A stretch of 64,000 nucleotides of DNA. Origin: Pantoea sp. Ap-967 (GTDB lineage Bacteria; Pseudomonadota; Gammaproteobacteria; Pseudomonadales; Pseudomonadaceae). Location: assembly GCF_011752565.1 (NCBI RefSeq), contig NZ_VWXK01000009.1, positions 1 to 64,000 of the forward strand. The letters are read 5' to 3'. The position numbers were made by a program, and so were the translations under genes. Below the pieces are notes generated by a model, which was not told the origin of the DNA, made no database searches, and saw only the letters and a list, made by a program, of their open reading frames with translations. Of the stretch, positions 8,835 through 17,442 are shown piece after piece (positions within the stretch are counted from its first letter, which is position 1; the number at the start of each line of letters is the position of its first letter).

Positions 8835-9881
8835 ATGAACCCACCTTTGCAAGGCCCCGCCAAGGCCGTGCGCCTGGCCGGCATCGGCGCCGTGATGCTC
8901 GCCTTGGGTGTCGGCTTCGCCTATGCCGCCGGCTGGATCGGCCAGCCGGAACTCACCCCGCAGCGCATCATCGACACCTTCGAGGCCCAGGCTGGCCACC
9001 ACCCAGGCTACCGCAAGAACCACGCCAAGGGCCTGTGCGTCAGCGGTTACTTCCAGCCCAGCGGCGAGGCCGCCAGCCTGAGCACGGCCCGCGCCTTCAG
9101 CCAGGCCCGGGTGCCGGTGATCGGCCGCTTCGCCATCGGCGGCGCCAACCCGTTCGCCCCGGACACCAGCATCCCGGTACGCAGCCTGGCGATAGAGCTG
9201 AGCACCGATGATGGCCAGGTCTGGCGCACCGGCATGAACAACCCGCCGGTGCTGGCGGTGAGCACGCCCCAGGGCTTCTACGACCAGGTACTGGCCGGCG
9301 CGCCGGACCCCGCCACCGGCAAGCCAGACCCTGCGAAACTGCAGGCCTTTTTCGCCGCCCACCCGGAAAGCGCGGCCTTCCGCCAATGGGCGGCAAGCTA
9401 CAAGCCCAGCGACAGCTTCGCCAGCACCCAGTACCACAGCATCAATGCCTTCCGCCTGATCGACGCCAACGGCAACGCGCAACCGGTGCGCTGGCAACTG
9501 GAACCGCAAACGCCTTTCACGGCCCTGCCCGGCCAGGTCGATGACAAGCAGTTCCTCCAGCATGACCTGCAACAGCGCCTGGCCCAGGGCCCGCTGCGCT
9601 GGACCTTGCGCCTGGTGCTGGCCGACGCGGGCGATGCCGTGGACGACCCCGCTCGCCCCTGGCCAGCCGAACGGCGCAGCGTGAACGCCGGCACCCTGGT
9701 GCTGGAACAGGTCGACGGCCCTGAGCAAGGCGCTTGCCGCGACCTCAACTTCGACCCGTTGATTCTGCCCCACGGCATCGAGCCGTCCGCCGACCCGATC
9801 CTGGCTGCCCGTTCGGCCGCCTATTCGGTGTCTTTCAACCGCCGCAGCCGCGAATCGCTCGGCACCGGAGAGCAGCCATGA
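8835..9881 (+). CDS. srpA: Catalase-family peroxidase (SrpA-like), membrane-anchored
   Basis: 348 aa, shorter than monofunctional catalases (~480+). This is the catalase-related peroxidase family, which uses heme to reduce peroxides. An N-terminal membrane or uncleaved signal helix (about 13-32) places the enzyme in the periplasm. The catalase-like motif HHPGYRKNHAKGLCVSGYF follows at about 54-74, with FAIGGANPFAPD further on. The stop overlaps the start of the cytochrome b gene (ATGA), so the two are coupled and the cytochrome may supply electrons. It is divergent from the ECF sigma gene, which likely controls it. Confidence 0.88.
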   Translation: MNPPLQGPAKAVRLAGIGAVMLALGVGFAYAAGWIGQPELTPQRIIDTFEAQAGHHPGYRKNHAKGLCVSGYFQPSGEAASLSTARAFSQARVPVIGRFAIGGANPFAPDTSIPVRSLAIELSTDDGQVWRTGMNNPPVLAVSTPQGFYDQVLAGAPDPATGKPDPAKLQAFFAAHPESAAFRQWAASYKPSDSFASTQYHSINAFRLIDANGNAQPVRWQLEPQTPFTALPGQVDDKQFLQHDLQQRLAQGPLRWTLRLVLADAGDAVDDPARPWPAERRSVNAGTLVLEQVDGPEQGACRDLNFDPLILPHGIEPSADPILAARSAAYSVSFNRRSRESLGTGEQP

Positions 9882-10411
9882 AACCTGAAGCCTTCCACCC
9901 CCTGGCACGCCTGATCCACTGGCTGATGGCAATCCTGATCCTGGCCATGCTGTTCATTGGTGTGAGCATGGTAGGCGACCTGTCGCCGCGCCATCCGCTG
10001 CTGGTGGCGCTGCACAAAGCCACGGGCCTGGCCCTGCTGGTACTGGTGCTGGTGCGCATTGGCCTGCGCCTGGCCCTGCCCCATCCACCGCTGCCAGGTG
10101 ACCTGCCGCCCTTGCAGCGCTTTGCTGCAGGTGCCTCGCACCTGGTGCTGTACGGCCTGATGCTGGCCATGCCATTGCTGGGTTGGGCCATGCTGTCTGC
10201 CGGAGGTTACCCGCGCCCGCTGCAACTGCCCGCCATCGCCCCGCACAACCTGCAGCTGTACGCGGTGTTGCGCCAGGCCCACGGCTGGGCCGGCTACTTG
10301 CTGTTCGCAACCGTGGTGGTGCACCTGGGCGCGGCCTTGATGCACGCCTGGGTGCGCCGTGACGGCGTGTTGCGCAGCATGTGGCCAGGCCCCCTGCGGC
10401 GCAGCGAATGA
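9878..10411 (+). CDS. Cytochrome b561-family protein (CybB-like)
   Basis: 177 aa, four membrane helices. Histidines suited to bis-heme b ligation are visible: FHPLARLIHW in helix 1, ALHKATG in helix 2, and AHGWAGY plus VVHLGAALMH in helices 3-4. It probably passes electrons from quinol to the periplasmic peroxidase encoded just upstream, whose stop codon it overlaps by 4 bp. The pairing recurs in ECF-controlled oxidative-stress operons; the electron-transfer link here is inferred from context. Confidence 0.87.
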   Translation: MKPEAFHPLARLIHWLMAILILAMLFIGVSMVGDLSPRHPLLVALHKATGLALLVLVLVRIGLRLALPHPPLPGDLPPLQRFAAGASHLVLYGLMLAMPLLGWAMLSAGGYPRPLQLPAIAPHNLQLYAVLRQAHGWAGYLLFATVVVHLGAALMHAWVRRDGVLRSMWPGPLRRSE

Positions 10412-10441
10412 CCGGTACAAACCCGGGCGGGCTCGACAAAC

Positions 10442-10460
10442 GATAATGATGCTCACTAAG
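10442..10460. promoter_or_regulatory. Fur-box-like operator
   Basis: GATAATGATGCTCACTAAG matches 14 of 19 positions of the Fur consensus GATAATGATAATCATTATC, including the whole left half. It lies 40 bp before the MFS transporter start and suggests iron-repressed expression. Confidence 0.5.
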
Positions 10461-10499
10461 CTCAGCACCCTATTCGTGTCGAACCGCCCTGGACTGCCA

Positions 10500-11705
10500 A
10501 TGAACATCGCAAAGGACCCTGCCCTGCTCACCCCCGCCAGCACCCTGGATTTACGCCCGTTGCTGCTGGCCAACATGGCCTGCACCATGTCGATGATGGC
10601 CTTCGTCGCCCTGATCGGCCCCATCGCCCGCCTGCTGGGCATGGCCACCTGGCAAGCCGGCGCCGCGGTGACGGTGGCCGGCGTGGTCTGGGTGCTGCTG
10701 GCCAGGCCCTGGGGCCGGCTTGCCGACCGCCTGGGCCGGCGCCGGGTGCTGCTGCTGGGCAGCGCCGGCTTCACCCTGGCCTACTGGCTGCTGTGCCTGT
10801 TCATCGAAGGCGCCTTGCGCTGGCTGCCTGGGGCGACCCTGGCGTTCGTCGGCCTGATGCTCGCACGCGGCTGTATCGGCGCGTTCTATGCGGCCATTCC
10901 GGTGGGCGGCAATGCACTGATCGCCGACCATGTCGAGCCGCAGCGCCGGGCCCGGGCCATGGCATCGCTGGGCGCGGCCAACGCCGTCGGCCTGGTCGTG
11001 GGGCCAGCGCTGGCGGCACTGCTGGCGCGGCACAGCCTGAGCCTGCCGTTCCACGTGATGTCGCTGCTGCCGGCCAGTGCCTTCCTGGTGCTGCTGTTCA
11101 AGCTCAAGCCCCAGCCCCTGCCCCACAACTACGCGCCCAGCCCGGTACGCCTTGGCGACCCGCGCCTGCGCCGGCCGCTGCTGGTGGCGTTCAGCGCCAT
11201 GCTCAGCGTCACGGTGTCGCAGATCGTGGTCGGTTTCTTCGCCCTCGACCGCCTGGGCCTTGAACCTGCGCAGGCCGCGCAAGCGGCAGGCATTGCCCTG
11301 ACCACGGTGGGTGTGGCGCTGATCCTGGCCCAGGTGCTGCTGCGCCAGCTGGAGTGGCCGCCGTTGAAGATGATCCGCGTTGGCGCCAGCATCTCGGCCC
11401 TGGGCTTTGCGTGCGGGGCCATGGCCAGCAGCGCGCCGTGGCTGTGGGGGTGCTACTTCGTCGCCGCAGCCGGCATGGGCTTCGTCTTCCCGGCGTTTTC
11501 AGCGTTGGCAGCCAATGCCATGCAGGCCAGCGAACAGGGCGCCACCGCCGGTTCCATTGGCGCAGCCCAGGGCATGGGCGCGGTGATCGGGCCATTGGCT
11601 GGCACCCTGGTCTACGCGGTCGACCCGCGCCTGCCCTTCCTGGCCGTGGCCGTGCTGTTGCTGCTGGTCGGGCTGTGGCCGCTGCCACGCCCGCAAGCGG
11701 CCTGA
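10500..11705 (+). CDS. MFS transporter, possibly siderophore or drug export
   Basis: 401 aa, 12 predicted membrane helices. The MFS motif between helices 2 and 3 is visible as RPWGRLADRLGRRRVL, and a conserved RGCIGAFYAAIPVG stretch lies in helix 4-5. I chose the ATG at 10500 (MNIAKDP) because upstream ATGs at 10446/10449 fall inside a Fur-like box. If the box is real, the transporter is made under iron starvation and could export a siderophore or related chelator, but no siderophore synthesis gene is nearby. Other MFS substrates remain possible. Confidence 0.82.
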   Translation: MNIAKDPALLTPASTLDLRPLLLANMACTMSMMAFVALIGPIARLLGMATWQAGAAVTVAGVVWVLLARPWGRLADRLGRRRVLLLGSAGFTLAYWLLCLFIEGALRWLPGATLAFVGLMLARGCIGAFYAAIPVGGNALIADHVEPQRRARAMASLGAANAVGLVVGPALAALLARHSLSLPFHVMSLLPASAFLVLLFKLKPQPLPHNYAPSPVRLGDPRLRRPLLVAFSAMLSVTVSQIVVGFFALDRLGLEPAQAAQAAGIALTTVGVALILAQVLLRQLEWPPLKMIRVGASISALGFACGAMASSAPWLWGCYFVAAAGMGFVFPAFSALAANAMQASEQGATAGSIGAAQGMGAVIGPLAGTLVYAVDPRLPFLAVAVLLLLVGLWPLPRPQAA

Positions 11706-11784
11706 GAAGCACAGCGCGCAAGCGTGCAGAGTGTGTTTTAATGCGTCGCCCATTATTTTTAACACCTCTGATTACAAGGCGGCT

Positions 11785-12330
11785 ATGGACACGGGGACAC
11801 GACTCAAACTGGTGCGTGAACGCAACAACCTCTCCCAGCGGGAACTGGCCCGCCGCAGCGGGCTGACCAACTCGACGATCTCGCAGATCGAACAGAACCG
11901 GGTCAGCCCCTCGGTCAGTTCCCTGAAAAAGCTGCTGGAAGGCATCCCCATGACCTTGGCGGAGTTCTTCAGCTTCGACGAGCCAGTGCGCGAGGAACGC
12001 TTCGTGTTTCGCGCAGGCGAGCAGCCAGACCTGGGCCGCAACGGCCTGCGCATGCTGCTGGTCGGTGCCAGCGTCGAAGCCCGGCAGATGCGCATGCTGC
12101 GCGAGCTTTACGCGCCGGGCGCCGACTCAGGCGAGCCGATCGTGCATGCCGAGGGCGAGGAATGTGGCCTGGTCACCCGGGGCACCGTGGAGCTTTGGGT
12201 CGATGGCCAGGTCAGCATCCTCAACTCCGGCGATGGCTACTACATCCCCACCACCCTGCCGCACAGTTTCAAGAACATCGGCCCCGACGAGGCCGAAATC
12301 ATCAGCGCCAACACCCCGGCAAATTTCTAA
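11785..12330 (+). CDS. XRE-family regulator with C-terminal cupin domain (PuuR-like)
   Basis: 182 aa. A helix-turn-helix at about residues 7-60 contains LSQRELARRSGLTNSTISQIE. A cupin ligand-binding fold fills about 105-180 (AEGEECGLVTRGTVELWV, GDGYYIPTTLPHSF). The architecture matches PuuR-type regulators of polyamine or amino-acid metabolism. The start at 11785 follows an imperfect inverted repeat (GTGTT...AACAC, 11733-11764) that could be its own operator. It stands alone; the target is unknown. Confidence 0.87.
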   Translation: MDTGTRLKLVRERNNLSQRELARRSGLTNSTISQIEQNRVSPSVSSLKKLLEGIPMTLAEFFSFDEPVREERFVFRAGEQPDLGRNGLRMLLVGASVEARQMRMLRELYAPGADSGEPIVHAEGEECGLVTRGTVELWVDGQVSILNSGDGYYIPTTLPHSFKNIGPDEAEIISANTPANF

Positions 12331-12339
12331 CCCCCCCCT

Positions 12340-12382
12340 GTAGGAGCGACAGCATGTCGCGATGGGCCGCACAGCGGCCCCT
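12340..12382 (+). repeat. Divergent REP-like hairpin
   Basis: GTAGGAGCGACAGCATGTCGCG is a variant of the window's REP core (GCGACA-GCA-TGTCGC) followed by a GGGCCGC-ACA-GCGGCCC hairpin. It lies between the convergent 3' ends of the XRE gene and the isomerase gene, touching the latter's stop codon. Confidence 0.7.
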
Positions 12383-12983
12383 ACCCCTGCTCCCCAGCCA
12401 AGGCAGCCTCGACAAAGTCCAGGCGGTCCTGCCCAAAGAACATCTCCTGCCCAACAAAGCAGGTCGGCGCACCAAACACCCCCCGGGCCACGGCCAGCTC
12501 GGTCACCCGCTTGAGCTCAGCCTTGACCTCGGCATCTGCCGCCAGGGCATGAAAGGCCTCGGGCTCGAAACCAGCCTGCAGCAGCGTGTCATCCAGCACG
12601 TCAAGCACGCCCAGATTGCGCCGCTGCGCCCACAACCCATTGAACAGCGCCGCCAGCAGCGCCTCGAAGCGCTCGGGCGACCGCATCTGCACCCCCATCG
12701 CACCGCGCATCAGGGCCAAGGTATTGATCGGGAACCCGGGTGGAAATCCGAACGGCACGCCATAGCGCTGCGCAAAACGGCCAAGGTCGGTGAACATGTA
12801 GCGCCCCTTGGCGGGAATCATCGCCGGCGAGGCGTTACCAGTTGCCTGGAATACCCCACCGAGCAGCATGGGCCGGTACTCAAGCCGCGCCCCATGGCGG
12901 GCACACAGGGCGGGTAACTGGGTCCAGGCCAGGTAGCTGGCCGGGCTGCCCAGGTCGAAATGAAACTCAACGGTCTTGCTCAT
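12381..12983 (-). CDS. 2-hydroxychromene-2-carboxylate isomerase family protein (DsbA-like fold)
   Basis: 200 aa. The thioredoxin-like N-terminus FHFDLGSPASYLAW carries a Ser where DsbA has its Cys pair, typical of HCCA isomerases and kappa-class GSTs. The C-terminal half has GVFGAPTCFVGQEMFFGQDRL, the cis-Pro loop and dimer segment. The family isomerises aromatic degradation intermediates with glutathione. It lies 28 bp after the SDR gene on the same strand and is probably co-transcribed under the adjacent TetR regulator. The natural substrate is unknown. Confidence 0.88.
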   Translation of the reverse strand: MSKTVEFHFDLGSPASYLAWTQLPALCARHGARLEYRPMLLGGVFQATGNASPAMIPAKGRYMFTDLGRFAQRYGVPFGFPPGFPINTLALMRGAMGVQMRSPERFEALLAALFNGLWAQRRNLGVLDVLDDTLLQAGFEPEAFHALAADAEVKAELKRVTELAVARGVFGAPTCFVGQEMFFGQDRLDFVEAALAGEQG

Positions 12984-13011
12984 CGGGCACGTCTCCTTGA
13001 TCGGTCAGGGC

Positions 13012-13743
13012 TTACCAGCGCTCCATCCACGGGCGCAGGTCAAGTTCGAAGGTCCAGGCATCGCGCGGCTGGGCGTGCAGGAACCAGTAGCTGTCGGCGA
13101 TGTGCGCAGGGTCGAGAATGCCGTCCTGCCCCTTCAGGGCGTAGCGCTCGGGGAAGCTGTCACGAATGAACGCGGTGTCGATCGCCCCGTCCACCACCAC
13201 GTGGGCGACATGAATATTGCGCGGCCCAAGCTCACGGGCCATGCTCTGGGCCAAGGCGCGCAGGCCATGCTTGGCGCCGGCGAAGGCGGCAAAACCGGCG
13301 GCACCGCGAGTGCCGGCGGTAGCACCGGTGAACAGCAGCGTACCCCGTTCACGGGCCACCATGCGCCGGGCTACCGCCTGGGCGGTGAGAAAGCCGGCAA
13401 AGCAGGCCATTTCCCAAATCTTGAAATACTTGCGTGGGGTTTCATCGAGGATGCTGCACGGCACATTGGCGCCGATGTTGAAAACAAACGCCTCGATCGG
13501 CCCAATGTCGCGCTCTATCGTCTCCACCAGCTCGGCCACCTCCTCTTCCTTGCGCGCATCCGAGCCAAAACCATGGGCCTGGCCGCCTGCTGCACGAATC
13601 TCGTCGACCAGCGGCTGCAGCTTGTCGGCCTGGCGCCGGGTGACGCAGGCAACGTAGCCTTCACGCGCGAAACGCTTGGCAATTTCGCCGCCGGTGGCAT
13701 CCCCGGCACCGACCACCAGCACCACTTTTTGTTGTTCTGCCAT
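13012..13743 (-). CDS. Short-chain dehydrogenase/reductase family protein with altered active site
   Basis: 243 aa. The nucleotide-binding start is VVLVVGAGDATGGEIAKRF and the NIGAN segment matches SDR NNAG. The usual YxxxK is replaced by FAGAK, so the catalytic Tyr appears to be Phe, and the Ser region reads FTGATAGTRG. It may therefore be a poor dehydrogenase or a variant subfamily with other chemistry. The start at 13743 is preferred to one four codons earlier. It leads a two-gene operon facing the TetR gene across a 13-bp palindrome. Confidence 0.85.
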   Translation of the reverse strand: MAEQQKVVLVVGAGDATGGEIAKRFAREGYVACVTRRQADKLQPLVDEIRAAGGQAHGFGSDARKEEEVAELVETIERDIGPIEAFVFNIGANVPCSILDETPRKYFKIWEMACFAGFLTAQAVARRMVARERGTLLFTGATAGTRGAAGFAAFAGAKHGLRALAQSMARELGPRNIHVAHVVVDGAIDTAFIRDSFPERYALKGQDGILDPAHIADSYWFLHAQPRDAWTFELDLRPWMERW

Positions 13744-13766
13744 GCTCGCCCCCATAGATGAATGAT

Positions 13767-13779
13767 CGTTTAGTAAACG
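13767..13779. promoter_or_regulatory. Putative TetR operator
   Basis: CGTTTAGTAAACG is a perfect palindrome around a central G, in the 88-bp gap between the divergent SDR and TetR genes. Its size and symmetry suit a TetR half-site pair. Confidence 0.6.
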
Positions 13780-13831
13780 AACGCTATGTTATGATCGCCC
13801 CCATCGTCAAGCCAGCGCGAAGAGGTTTCCC

Positions 13832-14395
13832 GTGCGCTACTCCACCGAACACAAGCAACAAACCCGCGACAAGCTGCTGGCCAGCAGCGGCGCACTGGCC
13901 AAGCGTGGCGGCTTTGCCAGCACCGGTGTGGCCGGGTTGATGAAGGCCATCGGCCTGACGGGCGGTGCGTTCTACAACCATTTCCCGTCCAAGGACGACC
14001 TGTTCACCGAAGTGGTCCGCCAGGAACTGTGCAACAGCCCGCTGGCGCGCCTGGCCAACCAGGGCGCCAGCCGCGAGCGCCTGGCCCGTTGCCTGCAGCA
14101 GTACCTGAGCCTTGCACACCTGCACAACGCCGAGGGCGGCTGCCCGCTGCCGCCGCTGGGGGTGGAAATTGCCCGCGCCGAACGCCCTGTGCGCGAACAG
14201 GCCGAGCACTGGCTGGTCAGCCTGCATGCGGCCTGGAGCGCCACCCTGGAGGACGAGGCGTTGGCCTGGGTGTTGATCAGCCAGTGCGTGGGGGCCTTGG
14301 TGGTGGGGCGCATGCTGGCCAGCGAGCAGGTTCAGGGGCAACTGCTGGACGCGAGCAAGGGCTTTGTCGAAAGGGCATTGAATGCGGCCGGTTAA
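13832..14395 (+). CDS. TetR-family transcriptional regulator
   Basis: 187 aa, GTG start with an AGAGG site upstream. The DNA-binding helix is visible as GVAGLMKAIGLTGGAFYNHFPSKDDLF at about 30-56, characteristic of TetR repressors. The C-terminal domain is a generic ligand pocket. It is divergent from the SDR/isomerase operon and probably represses it and itself through the palindrome at 13767. Its 3' end overlaps the next gene by 14 bp, so that gene may be co-expressed. Confidence 0.9.
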   Translation: MRYSTEHKQQTRDKLLASSGALAKRGGFASTGVAGLMKAIGLTGGAFYNHFPSKDDLFTEVVRQELCNSPLARLANQGASRERLARCLQQYLSLAHLHNAEGGCPLPPLGVEIARAERPVREQAEHWLVSLHAAWSATLEDEALAWVLISQCVGALVVGRMLASEQVQGQLLDASKGFVERALNAAG

Positions 14396-14975
14396 CCTGT
14401 TGCTGGGCTTGCTGCTGGCAGCACCGGCATTGGCCGAACAGGCCTGCCCGCCTGGGCAGTACCAGGTTTGCCTGATGGCGTGCTTCTGCGCACCGATCGA
14501 CCCCGGCCAGGCCGGGCAAATTCTCAACGACGTGCAAACCGTGGCCTCGGCCAGCCTGGCCTACGCCCTGCGCCAGGCCCGCGATGAAGCCACCGCCAGT
14601 GGCAGCCAGCCGATTCCATTGCACATCCGCGCACAGCTAGAACCTTGGTACGACTTTGCCGTGCTGGATGCGGCGCGCTACCGGGTGGGTGACGAACAGC
14701 AGATCAGTGCGGCCAACGCGCTGCTGCAAAACCCGGATGTGAATGCGGTGACGCTGATCGACACGGTCATTTTCCGCCATGCCAGCGATGCCGAGGACAA
14801 CGTGGCGCTGTGGGCCCACGAGCTCAAGCACGTACAGCAGTATCAGCAGCTGGGGGTGGAAGAGTTCGCCCGGCGCTATACGCGCAATTACGATGAGCTG
14901 GAGGGGCCGGCCTACAAGATCGAGGCTGAGGTAGGGAAAGCGCTGAGGCAGCGCAGTTCGGGGCAGGCGCGCTAG
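14382..14975 (+). CDS. DUF4157-type secreted putative metalloprotease
   Basis: 197 aa with a cleavable signal peptide (MRPVNLLLGLLLAAPALA). The HELKHVQQYQQ motif at about 147-157 is an HExxH-like zinc site (HELKH), typical of DUF4157 proteins. Three Cys near the mature N-terminus (CPPGQYQVCLMACFC) could form disulfides. It overlaps the TetR gene by 14 bp in another frame, so it is probably translationally coupled. Its role is unknown; DUF4157 domains occur in several toxin and secretion contexts, but nothing else here supports that. Confidence 0.72.
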   Translation: MRPVNLLLGLLLAAPALAEQACPPGQYQVCLMACFCAPIDPGQAGQILNDVQTVASASLAYALRQARDEATASGSQPIPLHIRAQLEPWYDFAVLDAARYRVGDEQQISAANALLQNPDVNAVTLIDTVIFRHASDAEDNVALWAHELKHVQQYQQLGVEEFARRYTRNYDELEGPAYKIEAEVGKALRQRSSGQAR

Positions 14976-14987
14976 CCTGTGGCTTGG

Positions 14988-15103
14988 GGTAGGAGCGAGC
15001 GCAGCTCGCGATGGGGCGCGCAGCGGCCCCGGGCTTTCAGCTTCGCGGCGCATACGGCCGGGGCTGCCTTGCAGCCCATCGCGAGCTGCGCTCGCTCCTA
15101 CCA
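14988..15103. repeat. Inverted pair of REP elements (BIME-like)
   Basis: Two REP cores in opposite orientation are separated by about 60 bp containing GGGGCGCGCAGCGGCCCC and GGGCTGCCTTGCAGCCC hairpins. It lies between the convergent DUF4157 and transporter genes. Confidence 0.88.
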
Positions 15104-15131
15104 GGTTTACGGCCAACGCGCGCAAGAGCCA

Positions 15132-16124
15132 TCAGGATGACGTGGTAGCCCGCTCCCCCACCTGCTCACGGGCGGCATACCGCTGCGCCAGCACCGCACA
15201 CACCATCAGCTGAATCTGGTGAAACAGCATCAGCGGCAAAATCATCGCGCCAATTCCACTGCCCACGAACAGCACCTGCGCCATCGGCACGCCGGTAGCG
15301 AGGCTCTTCTTCGAGCCTGCAAACAAGATGGTGATACGGTCTTCCAGGTTGAAACCCAGGGCCTTGCCGAGCAGCCGCGTGCCGAACAGCACCACCGCCA
15401 GCAAGATCCCGCAGGCCGCGAACAGCCCGGCCAGGTGCTGCGCCGACACGGTGTGCCACAACCCGGTCACCACCGCCTCGCTGAACGCGGTGTACACCAC
15501 CAGCAGGATCGAGCCCTGGTCCACCATCTTCAGCCAACGGGCATTGTGCTTAACCCAAGCACCGATCCAGCGCCGGGCGATCTGGCCGGCCACGAACGGC
15601 ACCAGCAGCTGCAAGGTGATTTTCATCACCGCATCGAGCCCCGAACCGGTATCGCCACTGGCGCCCAGCAGCATCACCACCAGCAGCGGGGTGAGGAAAA
15701 TGCCGATCAGGCTGGAGGCCGCCGCGCTGCAAATGGCCGCTGGCACGTTACCGCGGGCCAGCGAGGTTAAGGCAATGGCCGACTGCACGGTGGCCGGCAA
15801 GGCGCACAGGTACAGCAGGCCCAGGTACAACTCGTTGCCTACCAATGGTACGAACAGCGGCTTGAAGGCCAGGCCCAGCAGCGGGAACATCACGAAGGTG
15901 CAGGAAAACACCAGCAGGTGCAGGCGCCAGTGCCCGGCACCGGCGATGATCGCCTCGCGCGACAGCTTGGCACCGTGCAGGAAGAACAAAAGGCCGATGG
16001 CCAGGTTGGTCAGCCAGCCAAAATACACCGCGCTGTCGCCCGAGCACGGCAGCACGGTGGCGATCAGCACCGTTGCGAGCAGGCACAGGGTGAAATTGTC
16101 GAACAACATGCGCAAATACTTCAT
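15132..16124 (-). CDS. Bile acid:sodium symporter-family transporter (SBF-like)
   Basis: 330 aa, about ten membrane helices in the SBF-like arrangement (WLTNLAIGLLFFLHGAKLSREAI, SAIALTSLARGNVPAAICSAAASSLIG). Family members move organic anions across the inner membrane. I chose the ATG at 16124 (MKYLRMLF) with GGAA upstream; an ATG at 16136 is also possible. It is divergent from ampC across a 119-bp gap. The substrate is unknown. Confidence 0.85.
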   Translation of the reverse strand: MKYLRMLFDNFTLCLLATVLIATVLPCSGDSAVYFGWLTNLAIGLLFFLHGAKLSREAIIAGAGHWRLHLLVFSCTFVMFPLLGLAFKPLFVPLVGNELYLGLLYLCALPATVQSAIALTSLARGNVPAAICSAAASSLIGIFLTPLLVVMLLGASGDTGSGLDAVMKITLQLLVPFVAGQIARRWIGAWVKHNARWLKMVDQGSILLVVYTAFSEAVVTGLWHTVSAQHLAGLFAACGILLAVVLFGTRLLGKALGFNLEDRITILFAGSKKSLATGVPMAQVLFVGSGIGAMILPLMLFHQIQLMVCAVLAQRYAAREQVGERATTSS

Positions 16125-16243
16125 CACCGATTCCATCTTGTGGTTGTGCAAGTACAGACGATAAGGTTTGTGGTTTTTTCCTGCTAACGCCGGAACCCCC
16201 ATCGGTGTCGCTCAACGGACACTCGCCCGAAAAGGATCCCTGC

Positions 16244-17386
16244 ATGCCACACGTTCGCCTCGCCCCCTTGTTGCTTGCCTTCGGCATTACCTCGGCGCAC
16301 GCCGCCGAGCCGTTACAGGCCCAGGTGGACGCCGTCATCCGCCCACTGATGAAGGAACAGGACATCGCCGGCATGGCGGTGGCCGTCTATGCCAATGGCC
16401 AGAGCCACTACTTCAGCTATGGCGTGGCCAGCAAGGCCGAAGGCAACCCAGTGGGCGCCGACACGCTGTTCGAGATCGGCTCGCTGAGCAAAACCTACAC
16501 CGCCACCCTCGCGGCCTTGGCCAGTGCCGAAGGCAAGCTGGACCTCGATGCCCCGGCCCAGCGCTACCAGAGCGCCCTTGCCGGCACGCCGCTGGGCAAA
16601 GTCCGCGTGCTGGCGTTCGGAGCCTACAGCGCCGACTGCCTGCCCTTGCAGTTCCCCGACCCGGTACAAAGCCCGGCGCAGGTGCTGGCATTCTTCCGCA
16701 CCTGGGCGCCGCGTGCCGAGCCCTACACCCAGCGCTGTTACTCCAACCCAAGCCTGGGCCTGTTCGGTGACCTTGCCGCCCGCGCGCAACACAAGCCGTT
16801 CGCCGAACTCATGACCCGCCAACTGTTGCCGCAGATGGGCCTGCAGCACACCTACCTGCAGGTACCTGCAAGCGCGCAAGGCCTTTATGCGCAAGGCTAC
16901 GATGCGCAGAACCGCCCCGTGCGGGTAAGCCCCGGCCCTTATGCCGATGAAGCCTACGGCATCAAGACCAACGCCCGCGACCTGCTGCGCTACGTGCGCC
17001 TGAACCTGCAACCGGCGGAACTGGCCCCGGCGCTGCGCCAGGCGGTCGCCATCACCCAGGGCGGTTATTTCCAGGTAGGCGCCATGACCCAAGGCCTGGG
17101 CTGGGAACGCTACCCCTACCCGGTGGCCCTGGACACCCTGGTCGACGGCAACAGCCCACGCCTGATTCGCGAACCCCAGGCCACCCGGCGCCTGGTTCCG
17201 GCGCTGCCCGCCCTGCCCGCCGCCTGGTACAACAAGACCGGCTCCACCAATGGTTTCGGCGCCTACGCCGCGTTCATCCCCAGCGAGGGCAAGGCCATCG
17301 TGCTGCTTGCCAACCGCAATTACCCGAACGAAGCGCGCGTGCGCGCCGCCTACCGAATTCTCTCCAGCCTGGGCGCCCGGGAGTAG
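16244..17386 (+). CDS. ampC: Class C (AmpC-type) beta-lactamase
   Basis: Periplasmic serine beta-lactamase, 380 aa, with a signal peptide ending near AHA-AE (residue 20). All three catalytic motifs are present: S80-L-S-K83 (nucleophile and base), Y166-S-N168, and K331-T-G333. The substrate-loop segment reads LPLQFPD (133-139). The length matches family norms. No divergent ampR is next to it; the neighbour is an unrelated transporter, so induction would have to act in trans or expression is basal. A Cys in CLPLQF is unusual. Confidence 0.95.
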   Translation: MPHVRLAPLLLAFGITSAHAAEPLQAQVDAVIRPLMKEQDIAGMAVAVYANGQSHYFSYGVASKAEGNPVGADTLFEIGSLSKTYTATLAALASAEGKLDLDAPAQRYQSALAGTPLGKVRVLAFGAYSADCLPLQFPDPVQSPAQVLAFFRTWAPRAEPYTQRCYSNPSLGLFGDLAARAQHKPFAELMTRQLLPQMGLQHTYLQVPASAQGLYAQGYDAQNRPVRVSPGPYADEAYGIKTNARDLLRYVRLNLQPAELAPALRQAVAITQGGYFQVGAMTQGLGWERYPYPVALDTLVDGNSPRLIREPQATRRLVPALPALPAAWYNKTGSTNGFGAYAAFIPSEGKAIVLLANRNYPNEARVRAAYRILSSLGARE

Positions 17387-17442
17387 TTCAGGAAGGATTG
17401 TCCGACAAGATGTAGTGCTTGAAAAAATTCACTACAAAACGG

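Noticed and set aside
14988..15103. CRISPR-like or attachment-site repeats
   Set aside because: The repeats are inverted, widely scattered and of REP type; there are no regular spacers or cas genes.
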